DNA of 64,000 nucleotides, from contig NZ_VUJV01000005.1 in the NCBI RefSeq assembly GCF_008373755.1, positions 62,001-126,000 on the forward strand. Reading direction: 5' to 3'. Below, piece by piece: positions 9,806 to 18,062 of the stretch. The translations under genes were made by a program, and so were the position numbers. Each line of letters opens with the position of its first letter. The stretch's first letter is position 1. The notes beneath the pieces were generated by a model. It worked only from the letters and a program-made list of their open reading frames with translations. It had not been told where the DNA came from and ran no database searches. The DNA is from Nocardioides humilatus. GTDB lineage: Bacteria > Actinomycetota > Actinomycetes > Propionibacteriales > Nocardioidaceae.

Positions 9806-10681
9806 GTGGTGACCATCCCGTCCGCTCGTGTCGAGGCCGTCCTCGCGGAGTGGGACCTGCGCCTCGATGGCGCCGCGATGCACGGGGCGTGCTCGATGGT
9901 TCTCCCGGTGCGGACGCCCGCCGGGATCCCCGCCGCGCTCAAGCTCGTCACGCTCGATGACGTGGAGTCGGAGCACGAGCACCTCGCGCTCCAGCGCTGG
10001 CGTGGCAGGGGAGCGGTGCGGATGATCCGGGCGGATCCCGCGCGCCGCGCGCTGCTGCTCGAGCGGCTCGAGGCCACCAACCTCTCCGACCACTGGGACC
10101 AGGAGGCGTGCGAGATCGTCGCCGGGCTCTACGCCCGCCTCCACGTCCCCCCGATGCCGCAGCTGCGCGACCAGGCAGCCTTCGTCGGCCGCTGGACCGC
10201 AGCCCTGCAGGACGACGCGCACGCCGTACCGCTCCCGCGACGCCTCGTCGAGCAGGCGGTGTCCCTGGCCACGGACCTTTGCGCGGAGCCCGCGACGGCG
10301 GTGATCCACGGCGACCTCCACTACGAGAACGTCCTCCTCGGCCTGCGCGGAGGCGAGCCGACCTGGCTCGCCATCGACCCCAAGCCGACCAACGGTGATC
10401 CGCACTACGAGCTCGCGCCGATGCTGCGCAATCGCTTCGAGGAGTACGGCGCTGCCGGTGGGGTCGGCTCCGTCCGCGACGGCATCCGCCGCCGCTTCCA
10501 CACGCTCGTGGACACCGCCGGTTTCGACGAGGCCCGCGCCCGCGACTGGGTGATCGTGCGCAGCGTGCTCAACGCCCACTGGGCCTTCGCCGACGCGGTC
10601 CGCGCCGGGCGAGACCTGTCGCCCGACGAGCGCGACGTCATCACGACGTCGATCACGATCGCCAAGGCTGTGCAGGACTGA
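9806..10681 (+). CDS. aminoglycoside/hydroxyurea antibiotic phosphotransferase-like kinase
   Basis: The 291-residue protein resembles the streptomycin 6-kinase/hydroxyurea phosphotransferase family. It has the catalytic loop HGDLHYENVLL near residue 168 and the metal site AIDPKPTNGDPHYE near residue 190. In that family ATP is used to phosphorylate a drug hydroxyl. Chromosomal copies in soil actinobacteria are common, and resistance cannot be claimed from sequence. GTG at 9806 was used; the next codon is also GTG. It is followed after a short gap by the DUF695-like gene on the same strand. Confidence 0.87.
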   Translation: MVTIPSARVEAVLAEWDLRLDGAAMHGACSMVLPVRTPAGIPAALKLVTLDDVESEHEHLALQRWRGRGAVRMIRADPARRALLLERLEATNLSDHWDQEACEIVAGLYARLHVPPMPQLRDQAAFVGRWTAALQDDAHAVPLPRRLVEQAVSLATDLCAEPATAVIHGDLHYENVLLGLRGGEPTWLAIDPKPTNGDPHYELAPMLRNRFEEYGAAGGVGSVRDGIRRRFHTLVDTAGFDEARARDWVIVRSVLNAHWAFADAVRAGRDLSPDERDVITTSITIAKAVQD

Positions 10682-10715
10682 AACGTCTCCGTCGCGAGCC
10701 TGGAAGAGTGGCCCC

Positions 10716-11735
10716 ATGGGTCTCTTTCGTCGGAGTCAGCCGAGCTCCGAACGCGTCAGCCACCCCGTCAGCGCGTTCTGGAGCTGGTGGGAGGCGCGTG
10801 GCCACCGAGTCGATCCGCATCGGATCTCGCCACTGACCGACGAGCTCGCAGAGCTTGTGGCGTCGATTCACCCCGAGCTCGTGTGGGAGTTCGGGAAGGG
10901 CGTGGACTCTGAGCACCGCCTGACGGTCTCTGCCGGAGGCGTCGCGGCAGTGCGCCCCGCGGCCGAGCGCTGGTTGCGGGCCGCGCCCGCGCCCACCGAG
11001 ACGTGGGAGTTCCGGAGCAGCAAGGAGGCGGATCCCGCGGGCGCTGGTCAGACGCTCGAGATCGCCGGGGCCAGGATCAACCTCGCCGAGACGACCTTCC
11101 GCGTGGAGTCCTCGCCCGAAGAGTTGCGTGTTCACATCGGGGTGTTCCACCCACGCTTTCCGGATCTGTCCGACCAGGTCCGCGGTCAGGTCAGCTACCT
11201 GCTCCTCGACTGGTTGCTCGGTGAGGATGACGTCGAGCGGTGGCTCGGGCACATCGAGCCCCTCGTGGTGCCCCCTGGCCTCGGCGGTACCGCTCAGGAC
11301 GTCGTCTCCGCGGTTGATCAGATCCGGTCGCAGCGGGACATCAACGAGTGGACCCTCGCGCGTTTCGCGGACGAGAAGGGGCGGCCGGGCATGGCGCTGT
11401 TCCGCCGGGGACTCCGCTGGCTGGACCACCCCACACTCGATCGGCACCAGCTCGTCACCGCCCGCTACCGCGCCCAACCCGACGGGCTGCCGGCCGACGA
11501 CGCCGCCTTCGAGGAACTGCAGGCGATGGAGGAGGAGCTCGAGTCCGTGGCGGGCACACGCGGCGTCCTTGTCGGCCACGAGTCGCACTGCGGATCTCGG
11601 CGGTTCCACGTCTACACCGATGGCGAGGACCAGAACGTCGACGCCGACCTTCGCAGGTGGGCCCAGCAGCGGAGGGTCTCCCTTCAGGCGACCGCCGATC
11701 CAGCCTGGTCCCATGTCCGCCACATGACTGGCTGA
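10716..11735 (+). CDS. DUF695-like protein
   Basis: The 339-residue soluble protein starts MGLFRRS and contains FWSWWEARGH near its start. The C-terminal half fits the DUF695 pattern: HQLVTARYRAQPDGLPADD, then RGVLVGHESHCGSRRFHVYTDG, then DPAWSHV. DUF695 has no established biochemical role. No signal peptide or membrane segment is visible. It stands alone on the plus strand and is followed by a long imperfect hairpin. The DUF assignment was made by eye. Confidence 0.75.
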   Translation: MGLFRRSQPSSERVSHPVSAFWSWWEARGHRVDPHRISPLTDELAELVASIHPELVWEFGKGVDSEHRLTVSAGGVAAVRPAAERWLRAAPAPTETWEFRSSKEADPAGAGQTLEIAGARINLAETTFRVESSPEELRVHIGVFHPRFPDLSDQVRGQVSYLLLDWLLGEDDVERWLGHIEPLVVPPGLGGTAQDVVSAVDQIRSQRDINEWTLARFADEKGRPGMALFRRGLRWLDHPTLDRHQLVTARYRAQPDGLPADDAAFEELQAMEEELESVAGTRGVLVGHESHCGSRRFHVYTDGEDQNVDADLRRWAQQRRVSLQATADPAWSHVRHMTG

Positions 11736-11745
11736 GCACCGAAGT

Positions 11746-11784
11746 GGAGGGATCTCCGTGAACCTAGTTCACGAAATCCCCTCC
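11746..11784. terminator. imperfect hairpin with perfect CGTGAAC/GTTCACG core
   Basis: CGTGAAC (11757-11763) and GTTCACG (11767-11773) are exact inverted repeats around CTA. An outer pair, GGAGGGAT (11746-11753) and ATCCCCTCC (11776-11784), matches with one bulged base. The element starts 10 bases after the stop of the DUF695-like gene, which fits a terminator. The compact core also looks like a dimeric-repressor operator, about 230 bases before the MOSC gene. The remaining bases up to 12002 hold no convincing gene. Confidence 0.45.
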
Positions 11785-12002
11785 GATCGCGCACGGCGTA
11801 CGCGGAGCCGAATCGCTGGAGTCCTCCGCTGGGTGAGCAGATCGATGCTGCTCCCGGCGCGCCTATCGGTTGTCAGGAACGCGCACCGCGGTGGAGCGAC
11901 CCGCCGGGGCCCGGCCAGGTCATCATCGTGGGCAAGCGTCCCTGCATCCGGTAGCGAGGAAATCGCGCGACGCTGACACCGACCGGCTGGGAGGATGGCG
12001 CC

Positions 12003-12644
12003 ATGCCTCGCCTCTGCTCCGTCAGTGCTGGACTCCCGAAGGACGCCGACTGGGCGGGCATCGGCTTCACCTCGATCGACAAGCAGGCGCTCGAGGGTGC
12101 GGTCCAGGTGACCCGGCTCGGCATCGCGGGCGACCAGGTCTCCGACACGGCCCACCACGGCGGTCCGGACCAGGCGGTCTACGCCTACGCCCGCGAAGAC
12201 CTCGCGTTCTGGGAGGCCGAGCTCGGCCTCGCGATCCGCGACGGTCAGTTCGGGGAGAACCTCACGACCGAGGGCATCGACCTCAACCGCGCGCAGGTGG
12301 GCACCCGGCTGCGGATCGGCGAGGTGATGCTCGAGATCGCCGGAGTCCGCACGCCGTGCAACGACTTCAAGGGGTGGATGGGGCTCAGCGGGTTCGACAA
12401 CTCCGCGTGGGTGAAGCGGTTCACCGCAGCGCTCCGACCAGGCCCCTACCTGCGTGTGCTGGAGACCGGCACCCTGACCGCGGGCGACGCCATCGAGGTC
12501 GTCCACGAGCCGGCACACGGCGTGTCCGTGCAGGACCTGTTCGTCGCGCTCAACCTCGATCGGACCCGCCTTCCCGAGCTCCTCGCGATCGACGGATTGG
12601 CCGATCGGGTGCGTCGGAAGGTCGACGAATATCTCAACCCGTAG
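12003..12644 (+). CDS. MOSC domain protein (YiiM-like)
   Basis: The 213-residue protein has the MOSC-domain pattern: GIAGDQVSDTAHHGGPDQAVYAYAREDL near residues 40-70, FGENLTTEGID, and then VRTPCNDFKGWMG, which supplies the conserved cysteine. MOSC proteins handle sulfur carried by the molybdenum cofactor; YiiM homologs reduce N-hydroxylated compounds. The ATG at 12003 gives the usual length. A molybdopterin oxidoreductase lies in the same window at 59870-62131, but it is too far away to imply a link. Confidence 0.9.
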   Translation: MPRLCSVSAGLPKDADWAGIGFTSIDKQALEGAVQVTRLGIAGDQVSDTAHHGGPDQAVYAYAREDLAFWEAELGLAIRDGQFGENLTTEGIDLNRAQVGTRLRIGEVMLEIAGVRTPCNDFKGWMGLSGFDNSAWVKRFTAALRPGPYLRVLETGTLTAGDAIEVVHEPAHGVSVQDLFVALNLDRTRLPELLAIDGLADRVRRKVDEYLNP

Positions 12645-12723
12645 GGGGTTCGCTACCGGGAGCGGTGCGCGTGATCTAGGTTTACGAAAGATCCTGTCGT
12701 TCTCGGCTCGCATGAGGAGTGTC

Positions 12724-14544
12724 ATGCCCATCAATTTCGACACGAGTTTCCTCGACCACATGCCGCAGAACGTGGCCACCCAGTTCCTGGACCGGGTGGC
12801 GGCGTCGGGCAAGCGTGAGGCCTTCCGCTTCCCGCGCGGTGAGGCGTGGGAGTCGGTGACCTGGGCCCAGGCGGGCGATTCCGTACGCCGACTGGCCGCT
12901 GGTCTTCTCTCGCTCGGCCTCGAGCCGGAGCAGCGTGTGGGCATCGCGTCCTCGACGCGCTACGAGTGGATCCAGGCCGACCTCGCGGTCATGTGCGCCG
13001 CAGGCGCCACAACGACGGTCTACCCGTCGACCGGCGCGGAGGACACCGCCTACATCCTGGGCGACTCCTCCTGCCGCTTCGTCTTCGTCGAGGACGGTTC
13101 GCAACTGGAGAAGCTGCAGGCCCACCGTGCCGAGCTGGCCGGCCTCGAGAAGGTCATCTCGTTCGACGACTCCATCGCCGACGGCGACTGGGTGATCACG
13201 ATGGGCGCGCTCGGCGAGCTCGGCGACGCCTACCTCAAGGAGCACCCCGACGCGATCGAGACGGTCGCCAAGGAGATCCGTCCCGACCAGCTGTCGACGC
13301 TGATCTACACCTCCGGAACGACCGGCAAGCCCAAGGGCGTGCGCACGCTGCACAAGGCGTGGGTCTTCGAGGGCGAGGCGATCAAGGCGCAGGGCATCCT
13401 CGACGAGACCGACCTGCAGTTCCTCTGGCTGCCGATGGCCCACTCGTTCGGCAAGGTCCTCCTGTCGACCCAGCTCGCCTGTGGCTTCGCCACCGCGATC
13501 GACGGCCGCGTCGACAAGATCGTCGACAACCTGGGCATCGTGAAGCCGACCTTCATGGGTGCCGCCCCGCGCATCTTCGAGAAGGCGCACGCTCGGATCG
13601 TCACGATGACGGCCTCCGAGGGCGGTGCCAAGGAGAAGATCTTCAAGAAGGCGTTCGAGGTCGGCACCAAGGTCGACGAGCTCACGATGGCCGGCAAGTC
13701 CGTGCCGCTGCCGCTCAAGCTCCAGCACGCCCTCTTCGACAAGCTGGTCTTCAGCAAGGTGCGCGACCGTTTCGGCGGCCGGGTGAAGTTCTTCATCTCC
13801 GGGTCCGCCGCGCTCAACGCGGAGATCGCCTCCTGGTTCCACGCCGCTGGCATCCTCATCCTCGAGGGCTACGGCATGACGGAAAACGCCGCGGGCGCGA
13901 CGGTCAACCACCCGGACCAGTACAAGATCGGCACCGTGGGCATGCCCTTCCCCGGCACCGAGGTCCGCATCGCCGAGGACGGCGAGGTGCAGCTCAAGGG
14001 CCCGCACATCATGGCCGGCTACCACAACCGCGACGAGGCCACGGCCGAGGCGATGACGGCCGACGGCTGGCTCCGCACCGGTGACAAGGGTGAGCTCGAC
14101 AAGGACGGCTACCTGCGGATCACGGGACGCATCAAGGAGCTCTTCAAGACGTCGGGCGGCAAATACATCGCCCCGCCGGCCATCGAGGCCAAGTTCAAGG
14201 CGCTGTGCCCCTTCGTCAGCCAGTTCATGGTCTTCGGCGCCGAGCGCAACTTCGTCAGCGCGCTCGTGACGCTCGACCCCGACGCGATCGCGGGCTGGGC
14301 CAAGGAGAACGGCGTGTCCGGCGCCTACGAGGAGCTGGTCAAGTCTCCGAAGATCGTCGAGATGATCGGCGACTACGTCGAGCAGCTCAACGGCCAGCTC
14401 AACCGCTGGGAGACCATCAAGAAGTGGGAGATCCTCGACCACGACCTGACCATCGAGTCCGGTGAGCTCACCCCGTCGCTCAAGGTGAAGCGCGCCGTCG
14501 TCGAGGCCAACAACAAGGACCTCATCGCCTCGTTCTACAGCTGA
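12724..14544 (+). CDS. long-chain fatty acid--CoA ligase (AMP-binding)
   Basis: The 606-residue ANL-superfamily enzyme carries the phosphate-binding TSGTTGKPKG near residue 197, the adenylation motif GYGMTEN, WLRTGD, and the lysine-region hinge ITGRIKELFKTSGGKYIAP. It should activate fatty acids to acyl-CoA through acyl-AMP. The long insert before KVRDRFGG and the overall length match FadD15-type actinobacterial synthetases. ATG at 12724 was preferred to GTG at 12712 because GAGGAG lies just upstream of it. It is a stand-alone transcription unit on visible evidence. Confidence 0.95.
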   Translation: MPINFDTSFLDHMPQNVATQFLDRVAASGKREAFRFPRGEAWESVTWAQAGDSVRRLAAGLLSLGLEPEQRVGIASSTRYEWIQADLAVMCAAGATTTVYPSTGAEDTAYILGDSSCRFVFVEDGSQLEKLQAHRAELAGLEKVISFDDSIADGDWVITMGALGELGDAYLKEHPDAIETVAKEIRPDQLSTLIYTSGTTGKPKGVRTLHKAWVFEGEAIKAQGILDETDLQFLWLPMAHSFGKVLLSTQLACGFATAIDGRVDKIVDNLGIVKPTFMGAAPRIFEKAHARIVTMTASEGGAKEKIFKKAFEVGTKVDELTMAGKSVPLPLKLQHALFDKLVFSKVRDRFGGRVKFFISGSAALNAEIASWFHAAGILILEGYGMTENAAGATVNHPDQYKIGTVGMPFPGTEVRIAEDGEVQLKGPHIMAGYHNRDEATAEAMTADGWLRTGDKGELDKDGYLRITGRIKELFKTSGGKYIAPPAIEAKFKALCPFVSQFMVFGAERNFVSALVTLDPDAIAGWAKENGVSGAYEELVKSPKIVEMIGDYVEQLNGQLNRWETIKKWEILDHDLTIESGELTPSLKVKRAVVEANNKDLIASFYS

Positions 14545-14595
14545 GGACAGACGCCGCACAGCGATCGCACAGGCGCGCCGACTTCACTGGCGTGC

Positions 14596-15486
14596 ATGAC
14601 GATCTCTGACGACCACCACGACGACGAGCACGACCTCGGACTCCAGCACGACCTCGGCACCTGGGGACGTCGAGGGATCCTCGGCCTGTTCGGCGGGCTC
14701 GGCGTCGCGGCCCTTGCGGGCTGCGGCGACGACGGCAGTACGTCGGCCAGCGAGTCGACCTCGAGCACCGTTGCCGCAGCACCGCCTGCCGGTGGTCCGG
14801 GCGGCGCGCCGCCGAGCGGCGGTGGGATGGGTGGCGACTCGAGCGTCGAGGTCGCCGACGGGGAGATCCCCGAGGAGACCGCCGGCCCCTATCCCGGCGA
14901 CGGCAGCAACGGACCCAACGTGCTGACCGAGTCGGGCATCGTGCGCAGCGACATCACCTCCAGCTTCGGCACCGCCTCGGGCGTCGCCGACGGGGTGCCG
15001 ACGAAGGTCCGCCTCCGCGTCTACGACCTGTCGGGTGACGACATCACCCCGATGGCCGGCGCCGCGATCTACCTGTGGCACTGCGATGCCGAGGGCCGCT
15101 ACTCGATGTACTCCGAGGGCGTCACCGAGGAGAACTACCTCCGCGGCGTCCAAGAGGCCGACGACGACGGCTGGCTGGAGTTCACGACGATCTTTCCCGC
15201 CTGCTACTCCGGTCGCTGGCCGCACATGCACTTCGAGGTCTACGAGAGCCTGGAGAAGGCGACCAGTGCCGACAACAAGCTCCGCACCTCGCAGCTCGCG
15301 ATCCCGAAGGACATCTGCGACGAGGTCTACGACAACGTCGACGTCTACGCGGCGAGCGTGACCAACCTGGCGCAGGTCAGCCTCGACAGCGACGGGATCT
15401 TCTCCGACGGCTACTCCCTGCAGCTCCCGAAGGTGACCGGGTCGGTCGACGAGGGCTACACGATGACGCTCAACGTGCCGGTCTGA
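14596..15486 (+). CDS. secreted intradiol ring-cleavage dioxygenase-like lipoprotein
   Basis: This 296-residue protein has a twin arginine in WGRRGILGLFGG (residues 23-34) followed by LAGC (Cys43), so it looks like a Tat-exported lipoprotein. A Gly/Ser/Pro linker leads to a domain with ETAGPYP, IYLWHCDAEGRYSMYS, and then FPACYSGRWPHMHFEVY. These supply the two tyrosines and the HxH pair that bind Fe(III) in protocatechuate 3,4-dioxygenase-type enzymes. Cytoplasmic ring-cleavage enzymes are not exported, so the role of this surface version is unclear. The N-terminal region is rich in Asp and His. Confidence 0.85.
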   Translation: MTISDDHHDDEHDLGLQHDLGTWGRRGILGLFGGLGVAALAGCGDDGSTSASESTSSTVAAAPPAGGPGGAPPSGGGMGGDSSVEVADGEIPEETAGPYPGDGSNGPNVLTESGIVRSDITSSFGTASGVADGVPTKVRLRVYDLSGDDITPMAGAAIYLWHCDAEGRYSMYSEGVTEENYLRGVQEADDDGWLEFTTIFPACYSGRWPHMHFEVYESLEKATSADNKLRTSQLAIPKDICDEVYDNVDVYAASVTNLAQVSLDSDGIFSDGYSLQLPKVTGSVDEGYTMTLNVPV

Positions 15487-15510
15487 TCCCCCGTAGGGGA
15501 GAATCAACGG

Positions 15511-16734
15511 GTGCCGTCCGCGTTGCCCGAAGGGGACCCCGTCCCGACCGACGGCGCACTCCCGGAGTCGGCCCTCGCCGACCTCGGGCAGCGTCGTTTC
15601 GGGTTCTACGTGCACGTGCCCTTCTGCACCGTGCGCTGCGGCTACTGCGACTTCAACACCTACACGGCCGAGGAGCTCGGCGGCGGCGTCTCCCGTGGGA
15701 CCTACGTCGACCATGCGATCGCCGAGGTGCGCCTGGCCCGCCGTGTGCTGGGCGAGCGGGACCTGCCGGTCGCGACGGTGTTCCTGGGCGGCGGCACCCC
15801 CACGCTGCTCCCGGCCGCCGACCTCGGGCGGCTCCTCACGGCGATCGACGACGAGTTCGGTCTCGCTCCCGGCGCCGAGGTGACGACGGAGGCCAACCCC
15901 GACTCCGTCGACCGCGCCTACCTCGACGAGCTGCGCGCAGCCGGCTACAACCGGATCTCCTTCGGCATGCAGTCGGCCGTGCCGCACGTGCTCGCCACCC
16001 TCGACCGCACCCACGACCCGGCTCGCGTCCCCGTGGTCGTCGAGGCGGCGCGCGCGGCGGGTTTCGAGCAGATCAGCCTCGACCTCATCTACGGCACGCC
16101 GGGGGAGAGCGCGGCCGACTGGCGGACATCCGTCGAGGCGGCGCTCGCCTGCGCGCCCGACCACGTGTCGGCGTACTCCCTCATCGTCGAGGACGGCACT
16201 GCACTGGCCCGCCGCGTCAAGCGCGGCGAGCTCCCGATGCCCGACGACGACGACCTCGCCGACAAATACGTCGCTGCCGACGACCTTCTCGAGGCCGCCG
16301 GCCTGTCCTGGTACGAGGTCTCCAACTGGGCGCGCGACGACGCCGCTCGCTGCCGCCACAACCTCGCCTACTGGCGCGGCGACGACTGGTGGGGCGTTGG
16401 CCCCGGTGCCCACTCCCACGTCGGCGGCGTGCGGTGGTGGAGCGTCAAGCACCCCGCCGCGTACGGCGACCGGCTGGCCGCAGGTGCGAGCCCGGCCCAC
16501 GCTCGGGAAGTCCTCGACGACGAGACGCAGCGGGTGGAGCGGGTCCTGCTCGAGGTCCGGATCCGCGAGGGTCTCGACGCCGCCGCCCTCGACGAGGCCG
16601 CGGTCGCCGAGCTGCCCGCCTTGATCGGGCAGGGCCTGGTGGAGCCCGCGCCGTGGGCGCAGGACCGCCGGGTGGTCCTCACTCGGCAGGGTCGGCTTCT
16701 CGCGGATCTCGTCGTGCGCGACCTGCTGCCCTGA
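15511..16734 (+). CDS. hemW: radical SAM protein HemW (coproporphyrinogen III oxidase-like)
   Basis: The 407-residue protein has the radical-SAM cluster motif FCTVRCGYCDF (Cys39, Cys43, Cys46) and downstream motifs FLGGGTPTLL and SFGMQS. A C-terminal HemW-type winged region also matches. HemW proteins bind heme and probably act in heme delivery rather than as true coproporphyrinogen oxidases. GTG at 15511 was used. Its position a few kilobases before hrcA-dnaJ follows a common actinobacterial order, here with four genes in between. Confidence 0.93.
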   Translation: MPSALPEGDPVPTDGALPESALADLGQRRFGFYVHVPFCTVRCGYCDFNTYTAEELGGGVSRGTYVDHAIAEVRLARRVLGERDLPVATVFLGGGTPTLLPAADLGRLLTAIDDEFGLAPGAEVTTEANPDSVDRAYLDELRAAGYNRISFGMQSAVPHVLATLDRTHDPARVPVVVEAARAAGFEQISLDLIYGTPGESAADWRTSVEAALACAPDHVSAYSLIVEDGTALARRVKRGELPMPDDDDLADKYVAADDLLEAAGLSWYEVSNWARDDAARCRHNLAYWRGDDWWGVGPGAHSHVGGVRWWSVKHPAAYGDRLAAGASPAHAREVLDDETQRVERVLLEVRIREGLDAAALDEAAVAELPALIGQGLVEPAPWAQDRRVVLTRQGRLLADLVVRDLLP

Positions 16735-16753
16735 CGGCCGTAGGATCGCGGTC

Positions 16754-17206
16754 GTGGGACAGCAGCCGCCGGAGTATCAGCCCTACCAGCAGCCCGGACA
16801 GCAGCCGGGACAGCCTTATGGCGAGCAGCCGTACGGCCAGCAGCCCTCCGGGCAGCTGCCGCCGCCCCCGCCGCAGCCCTACGGCCAGCCGTATGGCCAG
16901 CCCTACGGACAGGCCTACGGCCAGCCGGTGCCCTCCGCGTTCAACCCGAACGCGCCCTATGGCATCGACCCGATGACGGGGATGCCCTTCTCCGACAAGA
17001 CCAAGCTGGTCGCCGGTCTCCTGCAGATCCTGCTGCCCTTCGGCATCGGGCGCTTCTACATGGGGCAGACGGGTCTGGGCGTCGCCCAGCTGCTGGTCGC
17101 GATCTTCACGTGCGGCGTCGGCACGCTGTGGTCGCTGATCGACGGCATCATCATCCTGACGGGCAACCCGCGCGACAGCCTGGGCCGCCCGATGAAGATG
17201 AGCTAG
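16754..17206 (+). CDS. TM2 domain membrane protein with PYGQ-rich N-terminus
   Basis: The 150-residue protein starts with about 60 residues rich in Gln, Pro, Gly and Tyr, including tandem PYGQ units encoded by 12-base repeats around 16880-16920. A TM2 domain follows: two hydrophobic helices with GIGRFYMGQTGLGVAQLL between them, then WSLIDGIIIL. TM2 proteins are small membrane proteins of unclear function. GTG at 16754 was used. Its TAG stop interlocks with the TAG stop of the convergent DUF3097 gene in a single CTAG. Confidence 0.85.
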   Translation: MGQQPPEYQPYQQPGQQPGQPYGEQPYGQQPSGQLPPPPPQPYGQPYGQPYGQAYGQPVPSAFNPNAPYGIDPMTGMPFSDKTKLVAGLLQILLPFGIGRFYMGQTGLGVAQLLVAIFTCGVGTLWSLIDGIIILTGNPRDSLGRPMKMS

Positions 17207-18054
17207 TCGGTCGTCACGAAGTCGATGAGCTCCTCGACCCGGCCCAGCAGCTCGGGCTCGAGGTCGGCGTAGGAGCTCACCTTCGAGAGGATGTGCTTCC
17301 AGGCGCGCGCGATGTCGGCCTGGTCGCGGTGCGGCCAGCCGAGGTGCTGGCAGACGCCCTTCTTCCACTCGATGTTGCGCGGGATCGTGGGCCACGCCTT
17401 GAGGCCGATCCGCTCGGGCTTCACGGCCTGCCAGATGTCGATGTAGGGGTGGCCGACGATCCGCACGTGCGGGCCGTTGGGACCGCGCACGATCGCGTCG
17501 GCGATGCGTGACTCCTTCGAACCCCGCACGAGGTGGTCGACGAGCACGCCGACCCTGCGTTGGGGGCCGGGCTTGAAGGAGACCAGGTGCTCGGAAAGGT
17601 CGTCGACGCCGCCGAGGTATTCGACGACGACGCCCTCGATCCGCAGGTCGTCGCCCCAGACCTTCTCGACCAGCTCGGCGTCGTGGCGGCCCTCGACGAA
17701 GATCCGGCTGGCCCGGGCCACCCGCGCCTTCGCGTCGTGGACCGCGACCGATCCGCTCGCGGTCCGCGTGGGCTTCGCCGGAGCGGCCCTGCGCACCGGC
17801 GCGGTGAGGATCACGGGCTTGCCCTCGAGCAGGAATCCGGGCCCCAGCGGGAAGGTACGGCGCTTGCCGCGCCGGTCCTCCAGCGTCAGCGTGTGGAGGT
17901 CGCGGTCGACGGCCACGATCTCGCCGCACCAGTCAGCGGTGACCTCCTCGACCACCGCTCCGAGCTCGGCCGGAGCCTCGACGGCACGCCCGTTCTTCGG
18001 CTTCTTCCAGTCCCCGGAAAGCACGTCGGTGCCATAGCGATCCACGACAGACAA
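17203..18054 (-). CDS. DUF3097 family protein
   Basis: The 283-residue protein matches the actinobacterial DUF3097 family, with an N-terminal RYGTDVL...KKPKNGR segment and a middle part reading IFVEGRHDAELVEKVWGDDLR that looks Toprim-like. A C-terminal GHPYIDIWQAVKPERIGL follows. The acidic and histidine residues of the Toprim-like part are present, so nucleic-acid binding or cleavage is possible but unproven. It is divergent from the nucleotidyl cyclase with 8 bases between starts. Confidence 0.9.
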   Translation of the reverse strand: MSVVDRYGTDVLSGDWKKPKNGRAVEAPAELGAVVEEVTADWCGEIVAVDRDLHTLTLEDRRGKRRTFPLGPGFLLEGKPVILTAPVRRAAPAKPTRTASGSVAVHDAKARVARASRIFVEGRHDAELVEKVWGDDLRIEGVVVEYLGGVDDLSEHLVSFKPGPQRRVGVLVDHLVRGSKESRIADAIVRGPNGPHVRIVGHPYIDIWQAVKPERIGLKAWPTIPRNIEWKKGVCQHLGWPHRDQADIARAWKHILSKVSSYADLEPELLGRVEELIDFVTTD

Positions 18055-18062
18055 CCGTAGTC

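Noticed and set aside
11758-11976. 72-codon frame between the DUF695-like and MOSC genes
   Set aside because: It starts inside a hairpin, has no ribosome site and no recognisable protein pattern.
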